From Brugia malayi (taxonomy: Eukaryota; Nematoda; Chromadorea; Rhabditida; Onchocercidae), in contig NW_025062479.1 in the NCBI RefSeq assembly GCF_000002995.4, forward strand, positions 4,025,221 to 4,089,220: a DNA stretch of 64,000 nt, given 5' to 3'. This document shows, one piece after another, positions 36,601 to 49,351 of the stretch. The notes beneath the pieces were generated by a model. The model ran no database searches. It was not told the origin of the DNA and worked only from the letters and a program-made list of their open reading frames with translations. Numbering within the stretch: the first letter of the stretch is position 1; the number at the start of each line of letters is the position of its first letter. The position numbers and the translations under genes were made by a program.

Positions 36601-39600
36601 AGTTTACGCATATTGTTTTGGTTATCATTTTTTTTTTTTTTTTTTTTTTTTTTTAGTAAAAAACATATGAATGCATTCAAAAAACAACTGCTTACGTTTT
36701 TATCCACATTCAAACATTTATTAATAAAGAGCAAGCATGTATCCTAATACTATTAACAGCAAAATTTTTCTTGGTTAAAAGCTTTTTTATGCAATATAGA
36801 TAGAAACCTTTTTCAGTCATATCACTCATGATTATTAGGAATTCTTAGCTTAAAATGTTTGGTTTTTAGGTTTTATTTTACTGTCAGACTGTTGTCGAGA
36901 TCGTACCAGATGAAAGTATTCGAGTTGCAATGCAGCTGTTTAAGATATTATTTGGAAGTAATGTTGCAAATTTGTCGCTAGATGCATTGAGAAGTTTGAA
37001 ATTAAATGATATTAATCAACCCAAAGGTGATTTTCTGCATATATAATTGCAAAATTGAAAAATTTTTCTACGGTTTTATTTTGTAATCTACAAAATAAAA
37101 GTTCATGTAATCCAATCCTCAATAAAAGTCTAAATTCTCATGACTTTGCTGCGCATAAATTCTGGAGCAGTGTATGTTGAAATCTAACATCATCAGTCTG
37201 TTGTTTTTTATGGTTTTCGTATTCAATTTTTCCAAATCCGAAAAAAAATATATCCAATTCTTTCAAAACCATATTCACTGTATCAAAGCTCATAAAGGTG
37301 CTCTTTGGAAGAGGTAATTGTTGCTTTTAATTGGTGGTTTTTTAATGTCGCATGTGTTAATTCTTATTTTATTTTTGTTTTATCTTTATAGATCTCCTCG
37401 AAGTTTGCGTGTTGAGAAGTGTAGATTTTTTTACAGAATTTGTTATTAACACAGGTCGAGTTGAAAATGATGAAGCTCAACTTATGAGGTATGTTTTATT
37501 TTCATTTCTTCAAGATTTAAAAGTGTTTTAGTCAACTTAAGATTTAAATAAATCTTTACCAAAATTTCATAATCATTTTGCATAGATGTGCTGGTTGGTT
37601 GCGTAAGGACCTAATTTCTAAGGATGGAATCCCCGCAAGCATGGAGATTACGCCATATGTAACCATGTTTGAACCATATGTATCATTGACAATTCGCTTA
37701 TATCAGTCAACGAATTCTGTGGATGTGCAGTGCTCGGTGATTTCGGCTTTTCATCAACTCATCAAATCTTTTTTGAATTGATTTCTTGAAAGAAAAATCT
37801 ATTGAAGTAAAAGCTGTAGTGAATGTGTTTCAGGTATTGAATCTCATATGTGTACTTATTCGAGGTGGAATAAACTATTCTATGCTGGATCCGGAAACTC
37901 GTTTGCTGGATTTTGTCACTGAACAAGTGAACGAGATTAGTACCCGGAATTGGTATCCTTTTGAAAATAGCTTTTCTACTAGTATATCATAATTACACCA
38001 TTGGAAGGCAGTGATTTTGATATTGAGGTTTACACCATTTCTATGGATTCCAGTTTTTTTTTTTTTTTTTTTTCAGGAGTTGTTTGGAAAGTTCTTGATT
38101 TGACTGCTTTTTAGGGTAGCTGCGGATGCTGAAAAGTTGCTAACTTCAGTATTTAATTATTTCTTATCACTTTATCATACTGAAAGTCAAGGACAAGTAA
38201 TCATGGAATTGGATAAAATTCGCTCATTTGTGGAACTCTTAATGAAAGCTTGTAATACGCGACCATACCTGACCCCATGTGGTTTGTGTTAAGTCTTTCA
38301 CGGACTTGAAGCTTTGGCGATTAGATCGAAATGCACTGACTTTATTTCTGTTTCTTCTTTAGATTTATGAATGCTAATCCAAATGCGGTACATATTATTT
38401 ATCCATCAACCAATCACAGAGATCATTTGTGTGTTAAACTATATATTATTTCCAGCCTTGAATTGTCTCCAAATAGTATTGGTTGACTGCATAATCATGC
38501 GCCTTTCTTTTGATGTTACACTTCTGAAGATATTACAAACAACCAACCAGTTAGCAGCAGTTTGCCCGACAAGAGTTCTTCAGCTCTGGACGCTTGCTGT
38601 TCTCGGTTCCCATGTCAATGGCGATGCAAAGTAATAATGTTCTTCCTTTCCATCTCTATTATGTGTTTATTTTACTGTCTCATGTAGTGATCGAATATTA
38701 ATTATGAAGATGGTGATAAAAAGCCTATTTTTTGCAAATAAAAATCGTTAGCCATCTCAAATTGATTGCTGCATTATTTCTTTTCAGCTGGACAAAAACA
38801 TCCTTGTTCCTGTTTGAAAGCTTGCAGCAGTTAGATGCGGAAAACTGGGACTTCAGTACAACCTTCAATGCAGTTCTTTTGTTGCGGTCATGTTACTCCT
38901 CCATTACTCGACCAACAGACGCTTTTTTCAAAAAGATGATCAGCATTTTGGAAGATGTTGGTGTTTACTCACATTTGACATAATTTTCGGTTTTTGTTTC
39001 ATTAGTAGTGTTATTAATTGGTGTATTTGTTGAAATTGCAGGATTTGTGCTGTTTTTCTCGACTGCTACTCGTTCTTCCGTATCTCTTCATATTCTTTTG
39101 TGTTTTGAAGGATGGTTCGACTTTTACAAGGATCGAACAAATATGTAATCATGACGCAGAAAAGATTGGGCGGTTCGTCTTCTTACTGTTAATGTTTCTG
39201 TGTAACACGTGTTTTCTTCTTTTTTGAAAAAAAAAAAACTGATACTATACGTATTTAATTTGCACTGAACTTTATATTTGTTTCTTTTCTTCTTTTTTAT
39301 AGCTTGTTAATGACCATACTTGGTCAGTGTCTGCAAGCTTTACGACGACTAACTTCTTTGGACAATATTAATGAGAAAAATAGTGAAAACTTGATGGTTT
39401 GGTATCTTTTAATTTTATCTCACGCCGTTCGTTCAGGTGAAATTTCAATTTATATATTCTCTACGTATGAGTAGCTGTTGGTGATTAATACTTCTTAAAT
39501 GAAAATTTCTGCACGGTGAATCTTGTTAAAAAAAATTGAGCTATTGCGCACTTTGTGCATGTTATTATTTTGAGGTAATATGGAATCAATTACAAATACT

Positions 39601-42600
39601 TTTGATGCACATTTCTCAGTGGATTTTGCTGATCTTCAAAGATTATCGATATTTTATCCACGTACTTATGCACAACTATTTGCATTTGTTAACATTGCTG
39701 GCTTTCACAGGCATAAACATTTGTTTTATTCTTCTTTTTCGAAGTAAGTTATTACTGCAGCTACTAACTTTTCTTGTTTTTTGGTACAAATCGACCACAT
39801 TCTTTTGGATATAATTTGCAGACAATTAGGCGATTTGTGTATGATAATGCGATGCCGAGCAGCGAGTCCAGATGGAGCTGGCGAAATTGCTCGTTTATTC
39901 GATTTTTGTTGTCCAGATATTTTGGTAACTGTCGTAGTACGTAGATGGCTTGCATGTCATATTAGGTAAAGCCTGAAGAAAATCATTTGTTTCTCTTTTT
40001 TTTTTTTTTTCTAATAAATTTGATCACGAAACAGAGAAATTGGATTTATGAATAAACATGTCTAATTTAAACAGATAGCTTGAAAAAGAGCTTATCATTC
40101 TTTCGAAATTAATGATATAACTTGAAGAATAAGAATATGCTGTTTTTTTAGTGACTTGGGCATTGAAATGCAGAAAACATTGTTAAAAAGCGTTATCGAT
40201 CTGAGCAAAAATTATCGCTCTGTAAGTTTTCATAATTTCGCATTAGATTAATTTCACTAATTGTTTTTATCAAACAATTTGTTACAGTGTGCTACTGATT
40301 TGGACATTATCGAACTTATTGCATCTAGTGATATTCCGGAAGCATCTATTGCCATCGAATTTTTGAAAAATAAACTTGGTGAATCTAGAATACTGGACCG
40401 TTTGACAGCTCTTCTTCTTGATCATCAAGTAATTCTATTAAGATATGAGAAAACACCACCAGGAATTCAGTATTATTTAATCACTATTCAGTCCAGTCGC
40501 GCAGCTTTATGGCAGACATCTCTTTACATCCTGATAACTGAAGCTTAATATGCTAACCATTCCCTTTCATTCTTCCTATCTATTAGTCCACCGGTTGCTT
40601 GAACCACTTTTTAAATTCGACATCCTATTACTTTTGGCATAAACTGAGACGAATTTCACTGCAGAAGCGTTTCAGTTTGTTACATGCTTCCTCATGCAGG
40701 AATCATCTGAAATGATTTGTTTCGAACTTACTGTCATTAATTTTAGAGTGAAAGTGTTGCGTCCAAAGCATTGTTGAAACACTTCATAACATCGGAACAA
40801 TTTTCTGCTGACTTCTTATTTGGATGGTAATACTGATCTCACTTAAAATCAATAAGTGCTTTTCTTCAAAGGCTTCCTACATGTATTAGGATAAATGATT
40901 CAAAAGAACTCAGTAGTTATGGTTTCATCATACAATTTATCTCTTTGAATTTTTTTATTTTATTTTATTTCCATCATTTATTTTAGTTCTGAAGAAATAC
41001 CAGAATTAAGTAACAAAAAGCGCAGTCTTCAAATTGGTGATCCGTCGCGGTTCACTCCAGAAGTCTTTGCTGATATACTTCTACAAATTATTGACAGAAA
41101 AAGTCAGGTTTTGAGTTGTTAACAACATTTTTCTAAAATGCTAGAAATGCATGTGTGTCAATTTCAGATTTTGATATCCAGGCAGAATTTATTTGCACAA
41201 TGTTGTTTAACGTTGAAGGGAGGTATGCGGAGATGATATTGCGAAATACGGTACCACATTTGCATAAGATCACTTTATCATTTTCAGTTTTTTATTTTTT
41301 TTTTTTTGTCGTTCTTTTTTTTTTTTTCTTTTTTTGTTTATCTAGACTTGAATAATTACATCAGCCTCTGTAGGAAGGGATTTACGCCACACTTTTGCAG
41401 TATTTTGTAAGATTTTTGATTACGAATCAATTAAATCAAATATCATTTATGTAATTTGGTTCGGTGTAATATTGCGTGTCACTAATCCACATTTATTTAT
41501 AGTATGAATGCAAGAGGTACGATGTACTGTCCAGCTTTATTGACATGTTGGATCAATTTAAAATTGCTAAGGAATGTTCTGGTATGATTGCAATTACTTC
41601 TAAAACTTTTATTTAGCACACAATACCTGTAATTCCAGAAATTTGTTGCACGCATTTTTTTCATGTGTTAAGTAGTATTATGCAAGCCTTTTTTACTCAG
41701 TTCGCTTTGCAAACATTTTTGGGTGTCATGTTAACGCTCCTGATTATTTTACATATTTAGGTGGATTATATGACGAACTTTCTACATTTTCTATACTGAA
41801 AATTGACTCATTGTCAGCTTCATTTGTTTCACTTGCGTTCGATCCATCTGTCAATTCTTCCTTGCAGATTTTTGTTCAAAGTAGAATTGCAAATGTCGGT
41901 ATTCATTTGATCCTTCTCTTTGTTGCTCAGATTCTTGGTTTTTATAGGTAAGGATTGGATGGATTTTCACTAGCTTGTTTTTTTACAGAAACCTGAAAGT
42001 ATTGTCTATAAAAAAGCATCCGATTGGGTTACCGAAATTTCCTTATTTGATCATTGGATGCAACGCTATATCGATTCTCTTGCTATACAGGTTATTCATC
42101 ACGTTTTTGCGTTGAACATGAACAATTTGATGATTTTTTTGCAAAATTACTCAAATTTTTGGTTGCTTCCTCTATCACAAATTTTGAATGTTTAGAGCGA
42201 ATCAAGAACATCCGAAGTTGCATGTGCAGTTGCTTTTGGGATTACTAGGCGTTCTTTTCGTGAGATTATTGACCAAGCTCAAAATTCGAAGAAAGTTGTA
42301 GAACAGCAACTATCTTTGGCTGTTAGCGTCGCTCGGTTGGATTCAGAATTTGTTTTCCCTTTCATCATTTTCGTTTTTTGTTTTGGAAAGATTGATTGTG
42401 CATTAGTAAAGAAGTTGAATTTTTAGGTTGGTACAGTGCGTTTTCGAGCGGTGTAGCATACTATCTTACCAGGGATTGCAGAAACTGAGTGATCCGTTTT
42501 GCAGTATGAAAATAATCGATAGGACTGGGAAAAAAGATTTCGATATAGGTAAATTTTTTTACTGGGAATAAGTGTTTTAGTTTTATTCTGTCGGTTGAAA

Positions 42601-45600
42601 GTTAACTTGTACCAGTACTCTTTTTTTGGAAGTTGCCGATTGTTAATCTGATTTCTGTTTTGCGGAGTTAACTTGAAATTAGTCAAGTGCACATTAAGAC
42701 TTCTTGACATTGCAGATTTTTTCTCTGATGCTATACGAACTGCTTTTGATGTAACGCAAAAAATTCAAGAAAATTTTCGGAAGAAACGTCAAAAAACTCG
42801 TTTGTATACTCACTTAGAAAGGCTAGCTAAGGGTCAGTTTTGTGATTTAAGTCTTCCGTATTTCATAATCACAAATCCAGCTGTGGAATTAGTTACTATT
42901 GTAATATAATTAACTTCATGATTGACATCTCGAGCTTCGTTCACATTTCTGTATACTCTTTTTTATTTAGCACTCACATATGTGAGGAGTGGGAAAGTTA
43001 AATGTACGGCAGTAAAATAAGTCACGTAGAACACTATAAAATACCAGTAAATGAATCCACCTTTTTAATCGAATTTGTTTTCACTTAGCAAAATTTTTCA
43101 GCTGTGTCAAGATTGCCGTTCTTGAATGATATTTCGTGCATACCGCGATCTGCAATTTTGTAAGTATATCACATTATTTTTTTAAATCCTATCAGCATCA
43201 TGTTTTCTCTTTTCCTTATTCAGTGATATTTTGAGGTGTGGTTGGAAACCGGAACCAGAAATTCATCGTGCGTCGATTTCGATACCAACAGTGAATATTC
43301 ATTACCTTGGGAATGTAGATATTTTGCATGATTTTGTGTGGCGAATTTTATGGGCCGGTTGGAATCGCCGCTCAAATTTCGACAATTTTTCAATGTCTTT
43401 GTTTGGTGTAATTTCGTCAACTCCGTCTGGTTCTGAACTTACAAGTGCTAATATGGTACTTTGCTGTTATTATGTTAAAAAAAAACTGTGGTAAAATTTC
43501 ACAGTCATATTTGTGCATTTTCTCTGATCTTGTCTTTGTTAATGTTGTATGAATTAATGCATTTATTTGGGAACTTTATCAAGAAAGTTGTCCTAAAAAT
43601 AATGTTTTCAGAATATGACTGAGCAGCTTGTAGCTAGTACTGTTGCTGTTGAAGGTTTAACAAACTTACTATTAGAAACTTTGCTGTATCCGGAAAGAGG
43701 TGATCCAGTTACGGGAAGGTTCATTGTGAAACCACGTGATGTATCGCCGGATTTTCTTTCATCTTCGTAAGTGTTCTTGAATAGTTGTGGTAATTATTGT
43801 TCTACATCAGACATTTCTTTTTTTCCTTAATTGATTGCTTCTGGTAATCCCTCTTAACATCATTTCTTGAAAATTGAAGTACTCTTGAAGATATGGACAA
43901 CGCGTAATTATGCTTCAAGCGAAACTGTTAGGTGCTTCCGCTATCGATTCAATTCATAAAAAGAACTTAGAAATTCTAAACGATCGAGGAAGAAAGTATC
44001 GGCCGGGACAATTTTCGGTGCTTACTTCATGGAATATGGCTGGTATTCTGGAGCAAGAACGCAATCTATATAAAGATATCATGCAAATCAGTGGTCAGTC
44101 AGACGAGGTACATTTTTATGTCTCTTATTTCTTTCATGTTTTGAAGATACAAGAATTTTTCTCTTGATTTTTACAATCAAGTACTGCGATTTCTACAAAA
44201 ATTGGATTCTCTAATCAGTTTACTTATTTCTTTCCTCGAGATACTTGTGAAATTGGAATTGATCTTTAAATAATTAGGTAATGCTCTTTTATTGGCTCAG
44301 TTATAATGTGGAAGACTTAAACATTGCAGCGATTGCCTTCGTCAGATAGCAGCTATCTACTGAACAGTGGTCATGATACAACGTACGAATCGTGTTTGCG
44401 AATGCTTTTCGATACTTACTCACACTGGTTTCGTTCTGGTATGGATGCTGTTCCATTACCTCTTCTGTCAGCAACAGTTAAGTCGGTATAACTTTAAATA
44501 TGTTTAATAATAATCTCATAAAACATCTTTACGCTAAAAAATTAAAGAAAATGCAAAAATTACATATCTCGAAGAACAAAAATTGTACAGAGAGGGTTTT
44601 TTAAATCTCTTTATAGATGTCTTTATTATCTGATTTGTTTACGGAAATGGATCAGTACCGTTTTGTGTTTGGGCATATGAAAACATTATTTTCAATTCGT
44701 TCATGTCTTGATAATGTAGACATCGGCAATATCATTTATTCACTGTTGAAATGTGTTTCGATCCTTGGCATTGTAAGTTTTTTCCATCATCATTTTTTAG
44801 CACGATTTTTGGGTACTTTAATACTCTATCCGACAGTATTGTATTAATTCTCAATATTAATTCTTTTTGTTTCCAAAGTGTTCCAGATAGACATTAATCT
44901 AAGTCATTGTCAATAAAATGCATGGACGCACAAGCAAATGTAGTCTTATAATGCATTGACAGATATGAACAATGAAATACAGCAAGCAAAAATGAAATTA
45001 TTGCTAATCCCTTTTGTAGAATAGACTTAAAACTCACTGACGAAATTCTCAGTTTCACTGTTATTCGGCCTAATTGATCAGTTTTATCAAGTTTACTGTT
45101 CATATCCTATGTTTTTTTTTTTTTTTTTTTTGTAATAGTGTTTGTTTTACTTTAAAACATTTTTTATTCATTAGGTTTCTGCTCCGCATTGAGTACATGA
45201 GTCTTGTCATGTAGCCTCGACCTAACAGTTTCTGAAGTGCTGGTGTTGAATATCTCGGATCTTTTAAAGAGTTATTTAAATTAGCAATCCTTTCAGGAAG
45301 ACTCGTTTATACCCAAAGTTGATGCACAGAAAATAGTTCTAACATGGGTTGAAACTGGTCTTACTTCGGAATTTACTGAAATCCGAATCAGAACGCTACA
45401 AGGATGCCTGTTTCTGCTTCAAGCAATTAGTTTTGATGAGTTAAAGGCTGTATTTCTTTTCTTAGAAGCATTTCTGATGGATTATTCACAAATAAGGTAA
45501 ATGACTGGCTTGACTTATGTCTCTATGGTATTCTTATTCTTTTTCCCCCTAATTTTACTTTTTTGCTCATAACCGTAGAATCAACATGAAATCAGCTTTT

Positions 45601-47804
45601 ATCATCATGAAATTTGGTTTGTACAAAACTCTAAATTGTACATTTTTGAAGTGGTTGCGGTTTATATGAATATGAAACGACATTGTGGACTGCAAGATTT
45701 TTCTTTTTCAACAACCCTTCTTATTCTTCAGACAATTCACGGGCTGCATTTCTCAATGTAAGTTATATTTATCGTATGAAAATACTTTTTCTGCGAACTT
45801 TGTTAAAACCGTTAGCAATATTTTTTAAATTATTGAAGTGAAGAATGTTGCTACCTGTATTTGTATTCGTTATGCAGCAGATTTGAAACTGACCAAACAC
45901 ATTGGTTTTCTTCAGATGATATGTGAAAAATTTGCCGCAGTTACAACCCCTGGCTGGTTGATGAATTTGATATCTGTGGGTATTGAAAAACTAATCGTTG
46001 GTTCTCGAATATATGTGCTCACTTTCAGTCGTGTTGCCGTTCGTCAGTTGTTGCTTTTGTTTCTTTTATGGATTTATTTTTTCAAATTAATGTCCTGTGA
46101 TATGACTACTTTCGATTTACTTCGCATAGACTTACTTGAACCACTTTATTGTTACTTTTAGAAGCACTGGAAAATTATTTCTATGTACCACAAAAATTTT
46201 TGTATGCACTTCGTATCTTCATTGTGTGCCTATATCGAGGTTTAGAAGAAGGAAGAGTACAACATTTGGGAATTCAACCGTATGATCCACGTATTCATCT
46301 TATGGAACAGCATGCAATGATATTCAAAATGTAAGTTTGTGACTATGCTCATTTTTATTAACAGATAATTACAATGAAAAGCTTAAAGCTGTTATTGGTT
46401 AAATTCTTATCTTAAAAGCTAACGTCTGTTTTACAAAACCTTTTGCTCACTTGATTTTGGGAGATCTTTTTTTCAGTTGATGAATTTCAGTGCGAATTTG
46501 ATTCCTATTTTTCAGACTTGCAGAGGGTTCCGAAGGTGATGCATCGCAATTAATGAAGGTATTGCCGTATTTATTAATAGATTCGCTGAATCAAAGTGAA
46601 CTTATAAATAGCATTCTGAAAGAACTGATCCATCGATATGCAGGCCCTCATCCACGTTCTGCTGCCATTTTTAGAATTATTCATCATGTGAGTCGTCTGT
46701 TTTTTCTGTACATATGCTTTATTATGAGTGATGAATGTTTTTTTCTATCATTTAAATTCATTTCTTTTGAAATTTCAGTGGGAGCTTAACTGATTTAACT
46801 GCAGGGAATTTATCCTTTCCTTTGATGAATTATAAACTTTGTAGTGGTTTATCGTTCTGCACAGCCGTGAAGCTGAAAATGTTGTGCTGGAATGGACTCT
46901 AAATGGTTTGGAGTCTTTCAAATATGTAGTCGATCCTGCATTGTTCCGATTTTACGTCAGTGCATTTCTTTGTTCATCATCACCAAATCCATGCATCGCT
47001 AATTTGTAAGCATCTTCTTAACTTCATTTCCAAGGATAAAAAGGTCTTTCACGTTCTGTGATGGGTTATTTTTGTAGTTTTTTTTTGCACAACAGCTTTT
47101 TTTTTTTGTGAATCAGGTATTTTTTTGATGTCAGTCAAGTTTTTAAGTAAAAGGATTTCTTGTTTATTATTATTTATTATTATTAATTATTTTTCTTATT
47201 GTTGTTATTATTGTTCTAACTATATAATTATTGATTATTAATGATTATTATTAACTATTATTACTCTGTCATGGTATTGGACGTCTCATTTGATGACTTG
47301 CTGTAGGTAATAATGGTCAGAAATGTACGAATTCCTGGATGCTTGATGTCTATTTATGGAAGGGACATATATTTTCAAAGTCTACAAAATTTTCTCGAAC
47401 AGTTGGATTAGAAATTTTCTTAAAAGTTAAAATTCCACTTCAGATATTCATTTTCATTTTAAAAAATTGTAGGTTTTATCTTGTCATTGGACGCACATCA
47501 AATTTAGTTAGGATCGACGACTTTCTATTTGAATTTTCAGTGCAATCTTTGCTTTTACGGGTTTGTTTTGTTTTGTTTTTTTTTTTTGTTGCGGAACACT
47601 ACCGTTTTAAATTGTCATCTTTTGCAGTCCCCAATACTTCATTTTTCATATTTCTCTTCACATGTATTTAAAGCCTGATATTAAGAGAGTTCCAGGTTCT
47701 GGAAATCGGTTCCTGATGTAGTTGTTGGTCTATATGAAGAAATATTGAGATGTTTTTTCCATAATTATCCTTACAGATGGAAAAGGATGCAAGAAATGGA
47801 TTAA
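30636..47804 (+). CDS. HTT: Huntingtin orthologue, many small exons, no polyglutamine
   Basis: Very large HEAT-repeat scaffold implicated in vesicle transport, autophagy and spindle orientation. Opening exons: 30636-30706, 31095-31171 and 31459-31579, then dozens more over 17 kb. The N-terminus (MDRLSKALNVLQTARKS) resembles the amphipathic N17 helix of vertebrate huntingtin, but it passes directly to the HEAT region with no Gln or Pro run. Diagnostic matches along the length: NDEFSRAVEVLFEYISHRNS and IKRNGTSRSLVFALSRLLDA (N-HEAT); NYSMLDPETRLLDFVTEQ (middle); RCGWKPEPEIHRASISIPTV followed by DFVWRILWAGWNRRSNFD, and LLSDLFTEMDQYRFVFGHM (C-HEAT); VVLEWTLNGLESF and FRFYVSAFLCSSSPNP near the end. 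The likely last exon starts near 47696 (FWKSVPDVVVGLYEEILRCF) and stops at 47804. An acidic linker (LEISGDLTECSSEESFPEF) near 33.4 kb sits where the vertebrate disordered loop lies. Several exon borders, especially near 35.4-36.4 and 38.4-39.8 kb, are unresolved. A polyadenylation signal is plausible near 48270. Confidence 0.9.
36629..36654. repeat. Poly(T) tract in huntingtin intron
   Basis: Nearly pure T run of about 25 bases inside an intron. Similar T runs occur at 38055-38075, 45112-45130 and 50766-50784. They act as extended polypyrimidine sequence or are simple repeats. Confidence 0.8.
47165..47275. repeat. Imperfect (TTA)n low-complexity tract
   Basis: About 110 bp of interrupted TTA/ATT trinucleotide units in one of the last huntingtin introns. 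Prone to length change. Confidence 0.8.
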
Positions 47805-49351
47805 GATTGTCTATGGAGAAGTTTGTATTAAATGGAAAAACATGCCGAGACCCGAGAAGAATAGCGTCTTTTCCACAGCTGTAATTCATTTCTCGATATA
47901 TGAACTTCAGGTTATTGGATCTTAGATGTACCTCTAAATACTGATTTCTTTCTACCGAAAAGAAAGAAGACGTTTATCGCTAATATGTTTGTTATTCCCA
48001 CTTTGCACTAGAGGGTTTCTTAACAAGCTGTGTTATTTATTATCTTGAATCTAGTGTTGTTTTTTTACAATTCTTGTAATTCTTTTTAAAACATTTTAAT
48101 TTCATGCAGTGTACATTATTCCCCATCGTGTCTGCATACTTTTATAATATATTGCTTAAAATGTTTTGTATCCTGTAGTTTATTTTTCCTCAGTTCCGTT
48201 TAATAATAATATGCATGTCGATGAATAGTAACACGTCATTATCGTACTGTTTCGTTAAGTACATATTTTAATAAAAACTGATTTATACAAAACAGCAATG
48301 TGGAGTTTCCCTGTAAGAATTAAGCGTTATGGAATTTATTAAACAACATCGCAACAATAACCCAAATGAAATTGTGGTGTATATAATGTACTCAAACTTA
48401 AGTCTAATAAGTCTATCTAGCTTTTACAGCAAGTTGATATCTATTATTTCGTTATGCTTAGTATATGACTCGGAGAATTTTGCCTCCAGAGTCTTATCTG
48501 TATTTTTTCTCACACCCTACCTGTATATTAATTACAAAACACCGCATTCACATGATATTTAGGAAAGTTCTCCTTCAGTACGTACTTCATAGTGAAACGA
48601 AATCGAAATTATGAGTCAACGTTATTTCGATACAATAGAAGAGGTTTTGTCAGTTGTGAGTAACTGTCCATGAGTGAGTGGTAAGTGAACGAATTTGATA
48701 ACATTCTCCAAAAGGATTAAAGAAAGTGGTGATCGATGATAGGAAATATTTCTATTGAAGCTAATAAGTTGAGCATACATCCAACTCGCGATCTGTTCAG
48801 TGTTGAATGTTTAATACTGAAGGTAGTAGCAATTTTTAACTGCTGAGAAATTCATGAATGTGAGGGAGAGATCTGAGAGGACAGAAATGAGTCGTGTGCA
48901 TTCTAGTTTGGTTGATTTTTGATGTCTTACAAGAAGTAATGGGAGAAGAAAATTTAAGGTGAGTGGAGGGGGAGAAGCGATTAGTTGTGCAATCGCGTGA
49001 TAACGTTTGCAGCAGTTGGCAAGAGGAAGCGTTATTGATTGCACCCGCCAGCCGATTGCTATTGAAGCTTTCGGGATGAGAGTGTTGTTGCACACCATAG
49101 CCGACAACGACATAGGCGAAGCTGGGTGTACGTTGTGACAGGCATACACTCCTACGGATGGGAAGAGAGGGAGGGGACATTAGTAAACGTTCCAACAGAC
49201 ACTGAGTTTGACAAAGGCATACACGCTCTCTCACGCACGCTATTTCTTTAGAACCTTGAGTATACGTTCATCCTTTGTGGTACGTAACTTTGGGACATAA
49301 TTACTGCACTCTTGAAAGTATTGTTGACCGTGAAGCGTTCGACGATTTTAA
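47805..49351. other. Intergenic region and probable nuclear receptor promoter
   Basis: From 47805 to about 48750 the sequence is AT-rich and probably holds the huntingtin 3' UTR. From about 48960 to 49250 the base composition becomes clearly more GC-rich, with CG dinucleotides, just upstream of the receptor's first exon. A 132-codon minus-strand frame here lacks splice or family support and is probably a by-product of that composition. A promoter role is inferred from position only. Confidence 0.5.

Noticed and set aside
36017..36670. 217-codon frame as a separate gene
   Set aside because: It spans huntingtin exons, introns and a poly(T) run. Parts such as LALDASERFTALLISALNCL-type sequence belong to huntingtin, and the intronic parts are low complexity.
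48836..49234. 132-codon open frame on the minus strand
   Set aside because: It lies in a GC-rich block where stop codons are rarer, has no domain, no splice partners and a Ser/His/Leu-rich composition typical of promoter by-products.
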